A stretch of 23,544 nt of DNA from Acidobacteriota bacterium (GTDB taxonomy: Bacteria > Acidobacteriota > Blastocatellia > Pyrinomonadales > Pyrinomonadaceae): NCBI GenBank assembly GCA_029777145.1, contig JAKOSS010000830.1:1-23544 (forward strand), given 5' to 3'. The translations under genes and the position numbers were made by a program. Shown here in pieces: positions 6,648-13,676 of the stretch (the first letter of the stretch is position 1; the number at the start of each line of letters is the position of its first letter). A model generated the notes under the pieces. It saw only the letters and a list, made by a program, of their open reading frames with translations. It made no database searches and had not been told where the DNA came from.

Positions 6648-8336
6648 GTGTCCTTCAATAACATCTATAGCCTTTTCCGTTCGCAGACGGCGCGCTTTCG
6701 CGGCGCGAACGTCTTTTACCGGCGTTCGGGTGACGGCTGGGCGCCGACGACGTGGGACGAATTCGAATCGGAGGTCGAAGACTTCGCGTGCGCGCTCCTC
6801 GCCAGTGGACTGACTAAGGGAACGAGCGTCGCGATCCTCGCGGGCAACATTCCCGAATGGACGATCGTCGACATCGCGACGATTGCCGCCGGCGGCGTCG
6901 GAACCGGAATCTATCCGACGAGTTCGACCGAGCAATGCAACTTCATCATCAACCACTCCGACGCCGACTTTCTTTTCGTTGATACCGAAGCGCAGCTTGA
7001 GAAATTCGCCGACACGAATCTTCCCTACCCGAAACTGCGGCAAATTGTGATCCTTGAGGAAGTCGGCGATAAATCGGTCGAGGTCGTCGAACGGACGAAT
7101 CGTCTGTCCGTTGACGTAAAGGAAGTTCCGGTAACGAGTTACAAGGATTTTCTCGCGCTCGGGCGCGCGTCGCGAGAGCAGTTCCTGCCGTTGGTCGAAC
7201 AGACTGGCGCGAACGCTTCGCCGGACGACACCGCGATCATGGTCTACACTTCCGGGACGACGGGCGAACCGAAAGGCGCGATGCTTTCGCACCGTTATAT
7301 TCTCAATTCAGTCGAATCGCTGCGCCGATCCGTGCCGATCTTTGAAACGGACGTCTCGCTCTCGTATCTTCCCGGCTGCCATGTCGCCGAACGTATTTCG
7401 GGGATCTACAACCGTCTTTACAATGGCACGCCGGCATATTTCGTCGACGATCTTTCGAAACTCTACGCGTACATGCTCGAGGTCAAACCGACGGTCTTCG
7501 CTTCCCTTCCAAGGTTCTTCGAAAAGATCCACGCGAGCGTCGTCGCGAGGTTCGGCGAGGACGCGACCGCACGGCAACTGAAAGACGCGTTCGGCGGGAG
7601 GGTCAGGCTTTTGACATCCGGCGGAGCGCCGCTCCCGAACGAGATCGCCGATTTTTTCGCGCGCCGCGATCTCCCGATCCTTCAGGCGTACGGGCTGACC
7701 GAGAACATCTGCGTCGCGTTCAACACGTGCGAGAACCTGAAATTCGGCACCGTCGGACGCCCGATGCCGATGTGCGAGGTTAAGATCGCCGGCGACGGCG
7801 AGATGCTCGTCAAAAGCCCGATGATGTTCAGCGGTTATTACAAGAACCCGCAGGCGACAGAAGAGATGTTCGACTCAAGCGGCTGGCTAAAAACCGGCGA
7901 CCTTGGAGCGCTCGACGGCGACGGCTTCCTGACGATAACGGGCCGCAAAAAGGAGATCATCGTTCTCTCGAGCGGCAAGAACGTCGCGCCGGCGATCGTC
8001 GAGAACTTCGTCAGGGAAGATCATCTCGTCAGCCAATGCTTCCTGTCCGGCGACGGAAAAAGCTATTGCGTTGCGCTCGTGACGATCAACGACGCCGAGG
8101 CCGCGAGTTTCGACGGTGACGTTCGAGGACGGATATCGGCTGCCGTTGAGAAGGCGAATTTGCGGGTTTCATCGCCGGAACGAATCAAGAACTTCAAAAT
8201 ACTCGACCGCGATTTTTCGGGCGACGAGATCACGCCGACGATGAAGCTCAAACGAAACGTGATCGCCGAGCGATTCCGGGATGAGATCGAGGCGTTGTAC
8301 TTGAAGGGCGAATCCGTCATCGAAATCGCCGGGTAG
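6648..8336 (+). CDS. Long-chain acyl-CoA synthetase (AMP-forming)
   Basis: A 562-aa ANL-superfamily adenylate-forming ligase. It activates a carboxylic acid, probably a fatty acid, to acyl-AMP and then acyl-CoA in the cytoplasm. Motifs in order: P-loop YTSGTTGEPKGAML (200-213), YLPGCHVAERI (240-250), QAYGLTE (346-352), GWLKTGDLG (412-420), TGRKKEIIVLSSGKNVAP (431-448) and the C-terminal TPTMKLKRN region carrying the expected catalytic lysine. GRKKEII.SSGKN is typical of the long-chain (FadD15/FACL) branch. The start is GTG 6648; an in-frame TGA at 6627 excludes a longer protein, and no Shine-Dalgarno sequence is visible. Its position after the KAS III-like gene suggests a shared acyl pathway. 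The repeat element between them could uncouple their expression. Confidence 0.94.
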   Translation: MSFNNIYSLFRSQTARFRGANVFYRRSGDGWAPTTWDEFESEVEDFACALLASGLTKGTSVAILAGNIPEWTIVDIATIAAGGVGTGIYPTSSTEQCNFIINHSDADFLFVDTEAQLEKFADTNLPYPKLRQIVILEEVGDKSVEVVERTNRLSVDVKEVPVTSYKDFLALGRASREQFLPLVEQTGANASPDDTAIMVYTSGTTGEPKGAMLSHRYILNSVESLRRSVPIFETDVSLSYLPGCHVAERISGIYNRLYNGTPAYFVDDLSKLYAYMLEVKPTVFASLPRFFEKIHASVVARFGEDATARQLKDAFGGRVRLLTSGGAPLPNEIADFFARRDLPILQAYGLTENICVAFNTCENLKFGTVGRPMPMCEVKIAGDGEMLVKSPMMFSGYYKNPQATEEMFDSSGWLKTGDLGALDGDGFLTITGRKKEIIVLSSGKNVAPAIVENFVREDHLVSQCFLSGDGKSYCVALVTINDAEAASFDGDVRGRISAAVEKANLRVSSPERIKNFKILDRDFSGDEITPTMKLKRNVIAERFRDEIEALYLKGESVIEIAG

Positions 8337-8386
8337 TTGACGACAGTTACTTGCGGATGAGAAATTCCGCGGCCACATGATACGGT

Positions 8387-8410
8387 ACTTTGCGCACTTG
8401 CGTCCTTGCG
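8387..8410. repeat. Three degenerate octamers ending in TTGCG
   Basis: ACTTTGCG, CACTTGCG and TCCTTGCG in tandem within the 179-bp gap before the second hydrolase. The array is short and may be chance. TTGACG at 8337-8342 has no convincing -10 partner, so the promoter of the following operon is not placed. Confidence 0.35.
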
Positions 8411-8515
8411 GGAACGCATTATCGCGATGATCACGCAACACGCATTCCGGCGAAACTGCGCGAATTCGCGAAGATCCGCGGGCACAAATTGCTCCCGTGA
8501 CAGAGGAGGAAAATT

Positions 8516-9373
8516 ATGAAGAATCTGGTTCGATCGCTTTTCGTTATTTCGATTCTGGCCGTTGCCGCGTTCGCGCAGGCTCCGCAGGAAAAATCCGTTG
8601 CAGTGTTCGGAGCGAAGATCCGGTATCTTGAAGCCGGCGATCCGGCGAAACCGACGGTGATACTGCTTCACGGACTCGGCGCGCAGGCCGAAAGTTGGAA
8701 CTTCACGATCCCGGCGCTCGCCGCGTCGTACCACGTCATCGCGCCCGATCAGGTCGGCTTCGGGAAATCCGACAAGCCGTTCCTCAAATATCGCGTCGGG
8801 ACGCTCGTCGATTTTCTCGACAAGTTCATGGCCGAACTCAAGATCGAGAAGGCGACGCTCGTCGGAAATTCGATGGGCGGCTGGGTCTCGGCGCTGATGG
8901 CGGTGAAATATCCGAACCGGGTCGAGAAGATCGTTCTCGCGGACTCGGCCGGGATCTTGCCGGCGGTCGTCGACGAAAAGCAGATCTACCAGTTGAACAA
9001 TTCGACCCGCGACGAGATCCGCGCGAACCTGAAGCTGATCTTTGCTTCGCCGGCGCTGCAGAACAACGAGGCGCTCGTCGATCAGTTCTTTACGCAGCGC
9101 GTCGCCGCGAACGACGGTTACACCATCAACTCGATCATCGAGTCGATCAAACGCCGCGAAGATTTCCTGAACGACCGGCTCGGTGAGATCAAAAAGCCGA
9201 CGCTGATCGTTTGGGGAAAGGAAGACAAGCTTCTGCCGCTCGCGGATGCCACGACTTTCAACAAAGGGATCGCGGGTTCCGAACTCGTCATTTTCGACGG
9301 CTGCGGTCACGTTCCGCAATTCGAGAAGGCGGTTGATTTCAACAAGGCCGTGATCGCGTTTCTCGCAAAATGA
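8516..9373 (+). CDS. Exported alpha/beta hydrolase
   Basis: A 285-aa alpha/beta-hydrolase-fold enzyme with a signal peptide (residues 1-20, probable cleavage after AFA), so it acts in the periplasm or outside. Visible motifs are the oxyanion LLHGLGAQAESW (50-61), DQVGFGKSD (78-86), nucleophile elbow GNSMGG with Ser119, Asp237 in GKEDKLLP and His265 in GCGHVPQFE, giving a complete triad. It resembles MhpC-type hydrolases and lipases; the substrate is unknown. AGGAGG at 8504-8509, 6 nt before the ATG, is the strongest ribosome site in this cluster. The stop overlaps the MFS start as ATGA (9370-9373). An exported hydrolase coupled to an importer or exporter suggests release and transport of a product. 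Confidence 0.93.
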   Translation: MKNLVRSLFVISILAVAAFAQAPQEKSVAVFGAKIRYLEAGDPAKPTVILLHGLGAQAESWNFTIPALAASYHVIAPDQVGFGKSDKPFLKYRVGTLVDFLDKFMAELKIEKATLVGNSMGGWVSALMAVKYPNRVEKIVLADSAGILPAVVDEKQIYQLNNSTRDEIRANLKLIFASPALQNNEALVDQFFTQRVAANDGYTINSIIESIKRREDFLNDRLGEIKKPTLIVWGKEDKLLPLADATTFNKGIAGSELVIFDGCGHVPQFEKAVDFNKAVIAFLAK

Positions 9374-10638
9374 ACAACGAATCCCACGAAGCGAACACGG
9401 GGTATGCGCGGTACGCATTGGCGCTGCTGATGATCGTCTATGTCCTCAATTTCATGGACCGGACGATCATCTACATCCTTTTCGTCCCGCTCAAAGCCGA
9501 GTTCAACTTCTCCGACACGCAGCTCGCGCTGCTCGGCACGACGAGCTTCGTCATTTTCTACACGATCCTCGGAATTCCGTTCGGGCGCTTGGCGGACCGC
9601 GGATCGCGGGCGAAGATCATCGCCTTCGGGCTCGCCGTTTGGAGCCTTTTTTCGGGCCTGACCGGATTCGCGTGGGATTTCTGGTCGCTGTTCTTTTGCC
9701 GCGTGATGGTCGGGGTCGGCGAAGCGACTCTCGGCCCGGCGGCAGTTTCCCTGCTCTCGGACTATTTCCCGCCGGCGAAACGCGCGACTGTGACCTCGAT
9801 TTACTCGATGGGAATCGCCATCGGCGCCGGGCTCGCCGCGATCACCGGCGGCTATCTCAGCCAGATCGGCTGGCGCGAGGCGTTCTACATCGTCGGCTTT
9901 CCGGGAATTGTGCTAGCGGTCCTCGTTTACCTACTCCGCGAACCCGAACGGCGGACGCATGTCGCGACCGAGTCGAACTATTCGTCGTCGGATTGGAAGG
10001 CGCTGCTCAAAAATTCGAACTTCCTGATCGTGTGTCTCGGATATTCGCTCTACGGTTTGGCGACAAACAGCATTTCGATCTGGGGCTCCGTTTATCTTAG
10101 CCGGCTTTACGGTTGGGGAATCCCGTCGATCGGATATTGGCTCGGATTGATGACGCTCGCCGCCGGGATCCCGGCGACGCTCTACGGCGGCGTCCTCGCT
10201 GACAAATTCGGCGCAAAACGGCGTGGCGGCCGTCTCTTCTACGGATCGATCCTCGCGCTCGGATCCGCCGTTTTGTGGCCGATGCTGCTGTTCACCGACA
10301 ATATTTACGTGATGGCACCGGTCGGTGTCGTGCTCGTATTCACGGCACTTGCGTGGCTCGGAGCCGCCGCCGCGGACGTCACCGAGATCTCAGGCGCGAA
10401 CCTGCGCGGACTCGGCATCGCGATCTTTTATTTCTCGGTGAATGTCATGGCGTACCTCTTCGGCTCGAACCTCATCGGCAAGCTCAACGACCTCGCCGGC
10501 ATCGCCATCGACCCGGTCACGAAATCCGTCCAGAACGTCCAGAACATGCGCTATACGCTCCTCGTTTGCCCGCTCGCCTCCCTCCTCGGCGGGCTTCTCC
10601 TGCTCTGGGGAAGCGGAAAAAGGAGTTCGGAATTGTGA
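9370..10638 (+). CDS. Spinster-type MFS transporter
   Basis: A 422-aa inner-membrane carrier with about twelve hydrophobic helices in two halves and a hydrophilic central loop near REPERR (around 190). Spinster-like marks are NFMDR in helix 1 (27-31), motif A GRLADRGSR (72-80), and R-x3-G-x-GEA in helix 4 (111-119). Family members move sphingolipid-like, sugar or organic-acid substrates, so the cargo cannot be assigned. It is translationally coupled to the exported hydrolase through an ATGA overlap. The last codons (SSEL stop) lie inside a heptamer repeat array starting at 10626, so the repeat provides the C-terminus and stop. Confidence 0.92.
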   Translation: MNNESHEANTGYARYALALLMIVYVLNFMDRTIIYILFVPLKAEFNFSDTQLALLGTTSFVIFYTILGIPFGRLADRGSRAKIIAFGLAVWSLFSGLTGFAWDFWSLFFCRVMVGVGEATLGPAAVSLLSDYFPPAKRATVTSIYSMGIAIGAGLAAITGGYLSQIGWREAFYIVGFPGIVLAVLVYLLREPERRTHVATESNYSSSDWKALLKNSNFLIVCLGYSLYGLATNSISIWGSVYLSRLYGWGIPSIGYWLGLMTLAAGIPATLYGGVLADKFGAKRRGGRLFYGSILALGSAVLWPMLLFTDNIYVMAPVGVVLVFTALAWLGAAAADVTEISGANLRGLGIAIFYFSVNVMAYLFGSNLIGKLNDLAGIAIDPVTKSVQNVQNMRYTLLVCPLASLLGGLLLLWGSGKRSSEL

Positions 10639-10779
10639 ATTCGGATTTCGGATTTGTTACTCGTTCGGACGTTTGTTGAGTCGCCGAAAAATCGCTATCA
10701 TCAGAATCAAATTCAATCGGAATTCGAAACTGGTTTTTGGAATCTCAATTCGAAATCCCAGATCCGAAATCCCAAATTG
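10626..10779. repeat. Second inverted pair of heptamer arrays, between the MFS gene and dnaX
   Basis: The left array (10626-10660) reads TTCGGAA, TTGTGAA, TTCGGAT, TTCGGAT, TTGTTAC. The right array (10752-10779) reads GAAATCC, CAGATCC, GAAATCC, CAAATTG. The right unit is the reverse complement of the left in shifted phase (GGATTTC), including an 11-bp match ATCCGAAATCC. Overall length (154 bp) is close to that of 6472-6622 (151 bp), and it likewise contains the upstream stop codon and ends 2 bp before the next start. The middle has no repeat and probably carries the dnaX promoter. Confidence 0.78.
10673..10701 (+). promoter_or_regulatory. Candidate dnaX promoter
   Basis: TTGTTG (10673-10678), a 17-nt spacer, then TATCAT (10696-10701, 5 of 6 to consensus). 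The -35 is weak. It lies in the non-repeated centre of the heptamer element and would give a leader of about 75 nt. Confidence 0.35.
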
Positions 10780-10781
10780 CC

Positions 10782-12638
10782 ATGTCTTATCAGGTCATCG
10801 CCAGAAAGTGGCGGCCGCAGTCATTTGAAGAAGTTACGGGGCAGGAAGCGATCACGCAGACGCTCCGCAACGCACTCGAACATGACCGGCTGCACCACGC
10901 GTATCTCTTCAGCGGCGCCCGCGGCGTCGGGAAGACGACGACCGCGCGGCTTCTGGCGAAGGCGCTGAACTGCCACAAAACGGCGCAGCCGAACCCGAAT
11001 CCGTGCTCCGTCAACGATCCGGACGTCTGCCCGTCGTGCCGAGAGATCGCCGAAAGCCGATCGATCGACGTGCTCGAATTCGACGCCGCATCGCATACTG
11101 GCGTCGACGACATCCGCGAGATCATTCTCGAAGGCATCAACATCGCTCCGGCGCGCGACCGCTTCAAGATCTTCATCATCGACGAGGTTCACATGCTCTC
11201 GAACTCGTCGTTCAACGCCTTGCTCAAAACGCTCGAGGAACCGCCGCCGAACGTCGTGTTCATCATGGCGACGACCGAGCTTCACAAGGTGCCGGACACG
11301 ATCTCGTCGCGCTGCCAGGAATTCGAATTCAGAACGATCCCGCTGCTGAAGATCTTCTCGCGCCTGAAACTGATCGCCGATACGGAGAAGATCGACGTCA
11401 GCGACGACGCATTGCGCGAGATCGCGCGCTCGGGCGAGGGCTCGATGCGCGATGCCCAGAGCAATTTCGACCAGGTGATCAGCTTTTCCGGCGAGAAGAT
11501 CGACGTTCTCGACGTCTCAAAGGCGCTCGGGCTTGCCGGCGCCGAAATGCTGACACGGATCGTCACGGCGATCGCGCACAATCAGCCGCTTGAAGCGCTC
11601 ACCGTCGTCGACGAACTCATCTCGCGCGGCCATGATCTGCGTTCGTTCTGCCGCGACCTGCTGAGCCTCGTCCGCGACCTGCTGATCGTCAAGATCGCCG
11701 GGCACAACGAGGCGCTGCTCGAAACCGCCGTCCTGCACATTGATGAGCTGGAGCGCTACGCCCAACACTTTACCGAGAGCGATCTCGTCCGGTTCTTCAA
11801 TTCGCTCGCCGAGACGGAACTCAAACTCCGCGAGGCGACGCAGTCGCGATATGTGCTCGAGGTCGGACTCGTCAAGCTTGTCGAAATGCGGCGCGTCGTC
11901 CCGCTCGAATCGATCATCGAACGACTGACACGTCTGGAAGCCTCGCTCGGCGGAAATTCCGCGACCGCCGCGGTCTCCGAGGAAAAAAAAACTTTAAAAC
12001 CCGCGATTCCGCCGCCTGACGCACCGTTTGAAACCGAACGGCAAAAGGTGACGGAACCGGCAACCGAACCCAAACCGGAGCCTACCGTCGCGCGTCCGGC
12101 GCCAGAACCATTGGCCGATCCGACCGACGAGCCGGCACCGGTAATCGAATCTCCGCCGGATTATCTTCCGGACGACCCCGCCGACGAACCGCAGGTGCCG
12201 TGGACGCAACGCGACGACCTTCGGGCACGTGTCGCCGCGATGCCGATCAAGATGCTTCCGATCACTTCGGAAGAACTCGAGCACGTCGACGACAATTACC
12301 TCGACGCCGCCTACGAGAACAAACTCCGCCGCAGCGGCGACAATCTCTACCCGATCAGCAATTCGCGGGAGTTGGCGGGTCTGCTTTCCAACCGCGAGGA
12401 ATCAGGCGACGAACCGACGAACGGCATGCCGTCCGATAAGCCCCGGAAACCGGCATACGAGATTCCCGATCTCGGCGGCGAGATCGATCTCAAGGCCGTT
12501 CCGGAACTCCCCCCGAATCCGACAAAGGACGAACTCTGGAAATACGCCGAAAACCATCCGCTCGTGGCGCGGGTCAAGAAGACGTTTCGCGGCAAGATCG
12601 TAAATATTCGGCCCGCCGATCAAAATTCTCGGAACTAA
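10782..12638 (+). CDS. dnaX: DNA polymerase III subunits gamma and tau
   Basis: A 618-aa clamp-loader ATPase of the replisome. Walker A GARGVGKTT lies at 45-53. The zinc module has Cys64, Cys75, Cys83 and Cys86. Walker B FIIDEVH is at 131-137, sensor 1 at TTE (164-166), the SRC motif at 176-178, and GEGSMRDA is the sensor 2 region. After about residue 390 comes a Pro/Glu-rich linker and a tau-specific tail. A longer frame from ATG 10737 adds 15 residues encoded by the heptamer repeat; MSYQVIARKWRP at ATG 10782 is the family's usual start. An A9 run at 11983-11991 (residues 401-404) sits where gamma normally ends, with stops close by in both other frames, so two products are likely. A small membrane-protein gene follows 43 nt later. 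Confidence 0.97.
   Translation: MSYQVIARKWRPQSFEEVTGQEAITQTLRNALEHDRLHHAYLFSGARGVGKTTTARLLAKALNCHKTAQPNPNPCSVNDPDVCPSCREIAESRSIDVLEFDAASHTGVDDIREIILEGINIAPARDRFKIFIIDEVHMLSNSSFNALLKTLEEPPPNVVFIMATTELHKVPDTISSRCQEFEFRTIPLLKIFSRLKLIADTEKIDVSDDALREIARSGEGSMRDAQSNFDQVISFSGEKIDVLDVSKALGLAGAEMLTRIVTAIAHNQPLEALTVVDELISRGHDLRSFCRDLLSLVRDLLIVKIAGHNEALLETAVLHIDELERYAQHFTESDLVRFFNSLAETELKLREATQSRYVLEVGLVKLVEMRRVVPLESIIERLTRLEASLGGNSATAAVSEEKKTLKPAIPPPDAPFETERQKVTEPATEPKPEPTVARPAPEPLADPTDEPAPVIESPPDYLPDDPADEPQVPWTQRDDLRARVAAMPIKMLPITSEELEHVDDNYLDAAYENKLRRSGDNLYPISNSRELAGLLSNREESGDEPTNGMPSDKPRKPAYEIPDLGGEIDLKAVPELPPNPTKDELWKYAENHPLVARVKKTFRGKIVNIRPADQNSRN
11983..11991 (+). promoter_or_regulatory. A9 slippery run in dnaX, predicted gamma/tau switch
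   Basis: The zero frame reads GAG GAA AAA AAA ACT. Losing one A gives CTT then TAA (11995-11997), a 404-aa product. Gaining one A (or a -1 ribosomal shift) runs nine codons to TGA at 12017-12019, a 412-aa product. Both truncations keep the ATPase and oligomerisation domains and lose the tau tail. Thermus thermophilus dnaX is known to use transcriptional slippage on an A-run for this purpose, and E. coli uses ribosomal frameshifting. Confidence 0.6.
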
Positions 12639-12681
12639 AATCGCCGCTTCGCGTAATTCTATTGCGGAGGTGGTTGACACA

Positions 12682-12888
12682 ATGCGTGAACCTTGGATAG
12701 CAGGTCTTTTGAGTTTTTTGGTGCCCGGTGTCGGTCAGATCTATAACGGACGAATCATCGTCGGGATCATCTGGCTGGTACTTACGGGGGTTTCGTGGAT
12801 CGGTTCCGCCGGAACGCTCGGTTGGATCGTTCACCTGATCGCCGCCTGGTGCGCCTTCAGCTATGCGAAGGACAACCCCGTCCGTTAA
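12682..12888 (+). CDS. Small membrane protein, TM2-like
   Basis: A 68-aa protein, almost wholly hydrophobic between residues 6 and 58. The opening MREPWIAGLLSFLVPGVGQIYNGR resembles short TM2-like or 'LLSFLVPGxGQIYNG' proteins, in which a PG-containing segment turns in the membrane before a second helix (about 29-45) and a third weak one (about 48-60). The function of the group is unknown. ATG 12682 is preferred: GGAGG (12666-12670) is 11 nt upstream, and it overlaps the earlier in-frame GTG at 12670, which therefore cannot be the start. It follows dnaX closely and is ended by a strong terminator, so the two may be cotranscribed. Confidence 0.75.
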   Translation: MREPWIAGLLSFLVPGVGQIYNGRIIVGIIWLVLTGVSWIGSAGTLGWIVHLIAAWCAFSYAKDNPVR

Positions 12889-12925
12889 TACGAAGTCAGA
12901 AGTTTTTTCATGCAATCCTCCTTTC

Positions 12926-12955
12926 GCCCGTCGGCCGACGCCGTCGGGCTTTTTT
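12926..12955 (+). terminator. Rho-independent terminator
   Basis: GCCCGTCGG (12926-12934) pairs with CCGTCGGGC (12941-12949), 8 of 9 pairs with one T-T mismatch, around a 6-nt loop. Six T residues follow (12950-12955). It ends the dnaX and small-membrane-protein unit. Confidence 0.85.
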
Positions 12956-12969
12956 ACTTTTCTCGGATG

Positions 12970-12975
12970 TATAAC
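12970..12975 (+). promoter_or_regulatory. Possible -10 box of the psd-pssA operon
   Basis: TATAAC, preceded by TG, lies 61 bp before the psd ATG and just after the terminator. No matching -35 box is visible at 16-18 bp, so this is tentative. Confidence 0.25.
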
Positions 12976-13036
12976 GTAGAATCGAACATTGCTTTTTAGC
13001 CGGCGATTGCGTTGTCGCGATTCCCGGACGGAACGT

Positions 13037-13660
13037 ATGGTTCGAGAAGGTATCCCGTTTTTGTTTGGCGCCGGATTGCCGGCGTTGGTTTTTTTGGCCC
13101 TCTTTTTGTGGCTCGGAGGATTCGCGTACCTCGCGGTCGCGGCCGTGTTTCTGTTCCTCGCCGCGTTCATGGCCTATTTTTTCCGAGATCCGGAGCGGCA
13201 TTCGCCGACCGGCGACGACATCATCGTTTCGGCGGCAGACGGACGCGTGACCCGCGTCGAGGCCGACGAGAAAGGCACCTTCGTGAGCGTTTTCCTCTCT
13301 CCGCTCGACGTCCACGTCAATCGCGCGCCGATCGACGGGACAGTGACCGCCGTCGATTACGTGAAGGGCAAGAAGAACCCCGCAACGAGCAACGAAGCGA
13401 GCCTCGTCAACGAACGCAACTCGATCACCATCGAAAATTCCCGCATGACGGTCGTCTGCACGCAGATCGCCGGCATTGTCGCCCGACGCATTGTCTGTCA
13501 CAGCAAAAAAGGTGATAATCTGAGGCTCGGCGAGAAGTTCGGTCTTATCAAGTTCAGCTCGCGCACCGATCTGAGGATGCCGGCGTCGGCCGAATTGCTT
13601 GTCAGCGTCGGCGACCGCGTCGTCGGAGGCGAAACCATCATCGCCCGCCTGCGTTCGTAA
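13037..13660 (+). CDS. psd: Phosphatidylserine decarboxylase, short (PSD-A-like) type
   Basis: A 207-aa membrane-associated enzyme converting phosphatidylserine to phosphatidylethanolamine. Two N-terminal hydrophobic stretches (about 8-48) are followed by YFFRDPERHSP, ADGRV with Asp68, SPLDVHVNRAP with His93, and GLIKFSSRTDLRMP near the C-terminus. The proenzyme cleaves itself before a Ser that becomes the pyruvoyl group; Ser175 fits. The usual GS at the cut site is SS here (Ser174-Ser175), although Asp68, His93 and Ser175 of the self-cleavage triad remain. A TTG 48 nt upstream would lengthen the protein, but MVREGIPF at ATG 13037 is the usual start of this family. It is followed 16 nt later by pssA, which makes its substrate. 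Confidence 0.93.
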   Translation: MVREGIPFLFGAGLPALVFLALFLWLGGFAYLAVAAVFLFLAAFMAYFFRDPERHSPTGDDIIVSAADGRVTRVEADEKGTFVSVFLSPLDVHVNRAPIDGTVTAVDYVKGKKNPATSNEASLVNERNSITIENSRMTVVCTQIAGIVARRIVCHSKKGDNLRLGEKFGLIKFSSRTDLRMPASAELLVSVGDRVVGGETIIARLRS

Positions 13661-13676
13661 GGTCCGGCTCGAAACT

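Noticed and set aside
4708..8336. Complete ole (long-chain olefin) biosynthesis cluster
   Set aside because: Hydrolase, thiolase-fold protein and AMP ligase are present, but no OleD reductase is, the OleA-type His and Asn are missing, and the ligase looks like an ordinary long-chain CoA ligase.
8063..9418. 451-aa minus-strand open frame across the ligase end and the exported hydrolase
   Set aside because: It overlaps two well-supported genes, has no recognisable domain, and its composition is that of an antisense shadow.
12989..13036. TTG-initiated 16-residue extension of phosphatidylserine decarboxylase
   Set aside because: The family normally begins MVxEGxPF, matching ATG 13037. The extension is Arg-rich and overlaps the likely promoter region.
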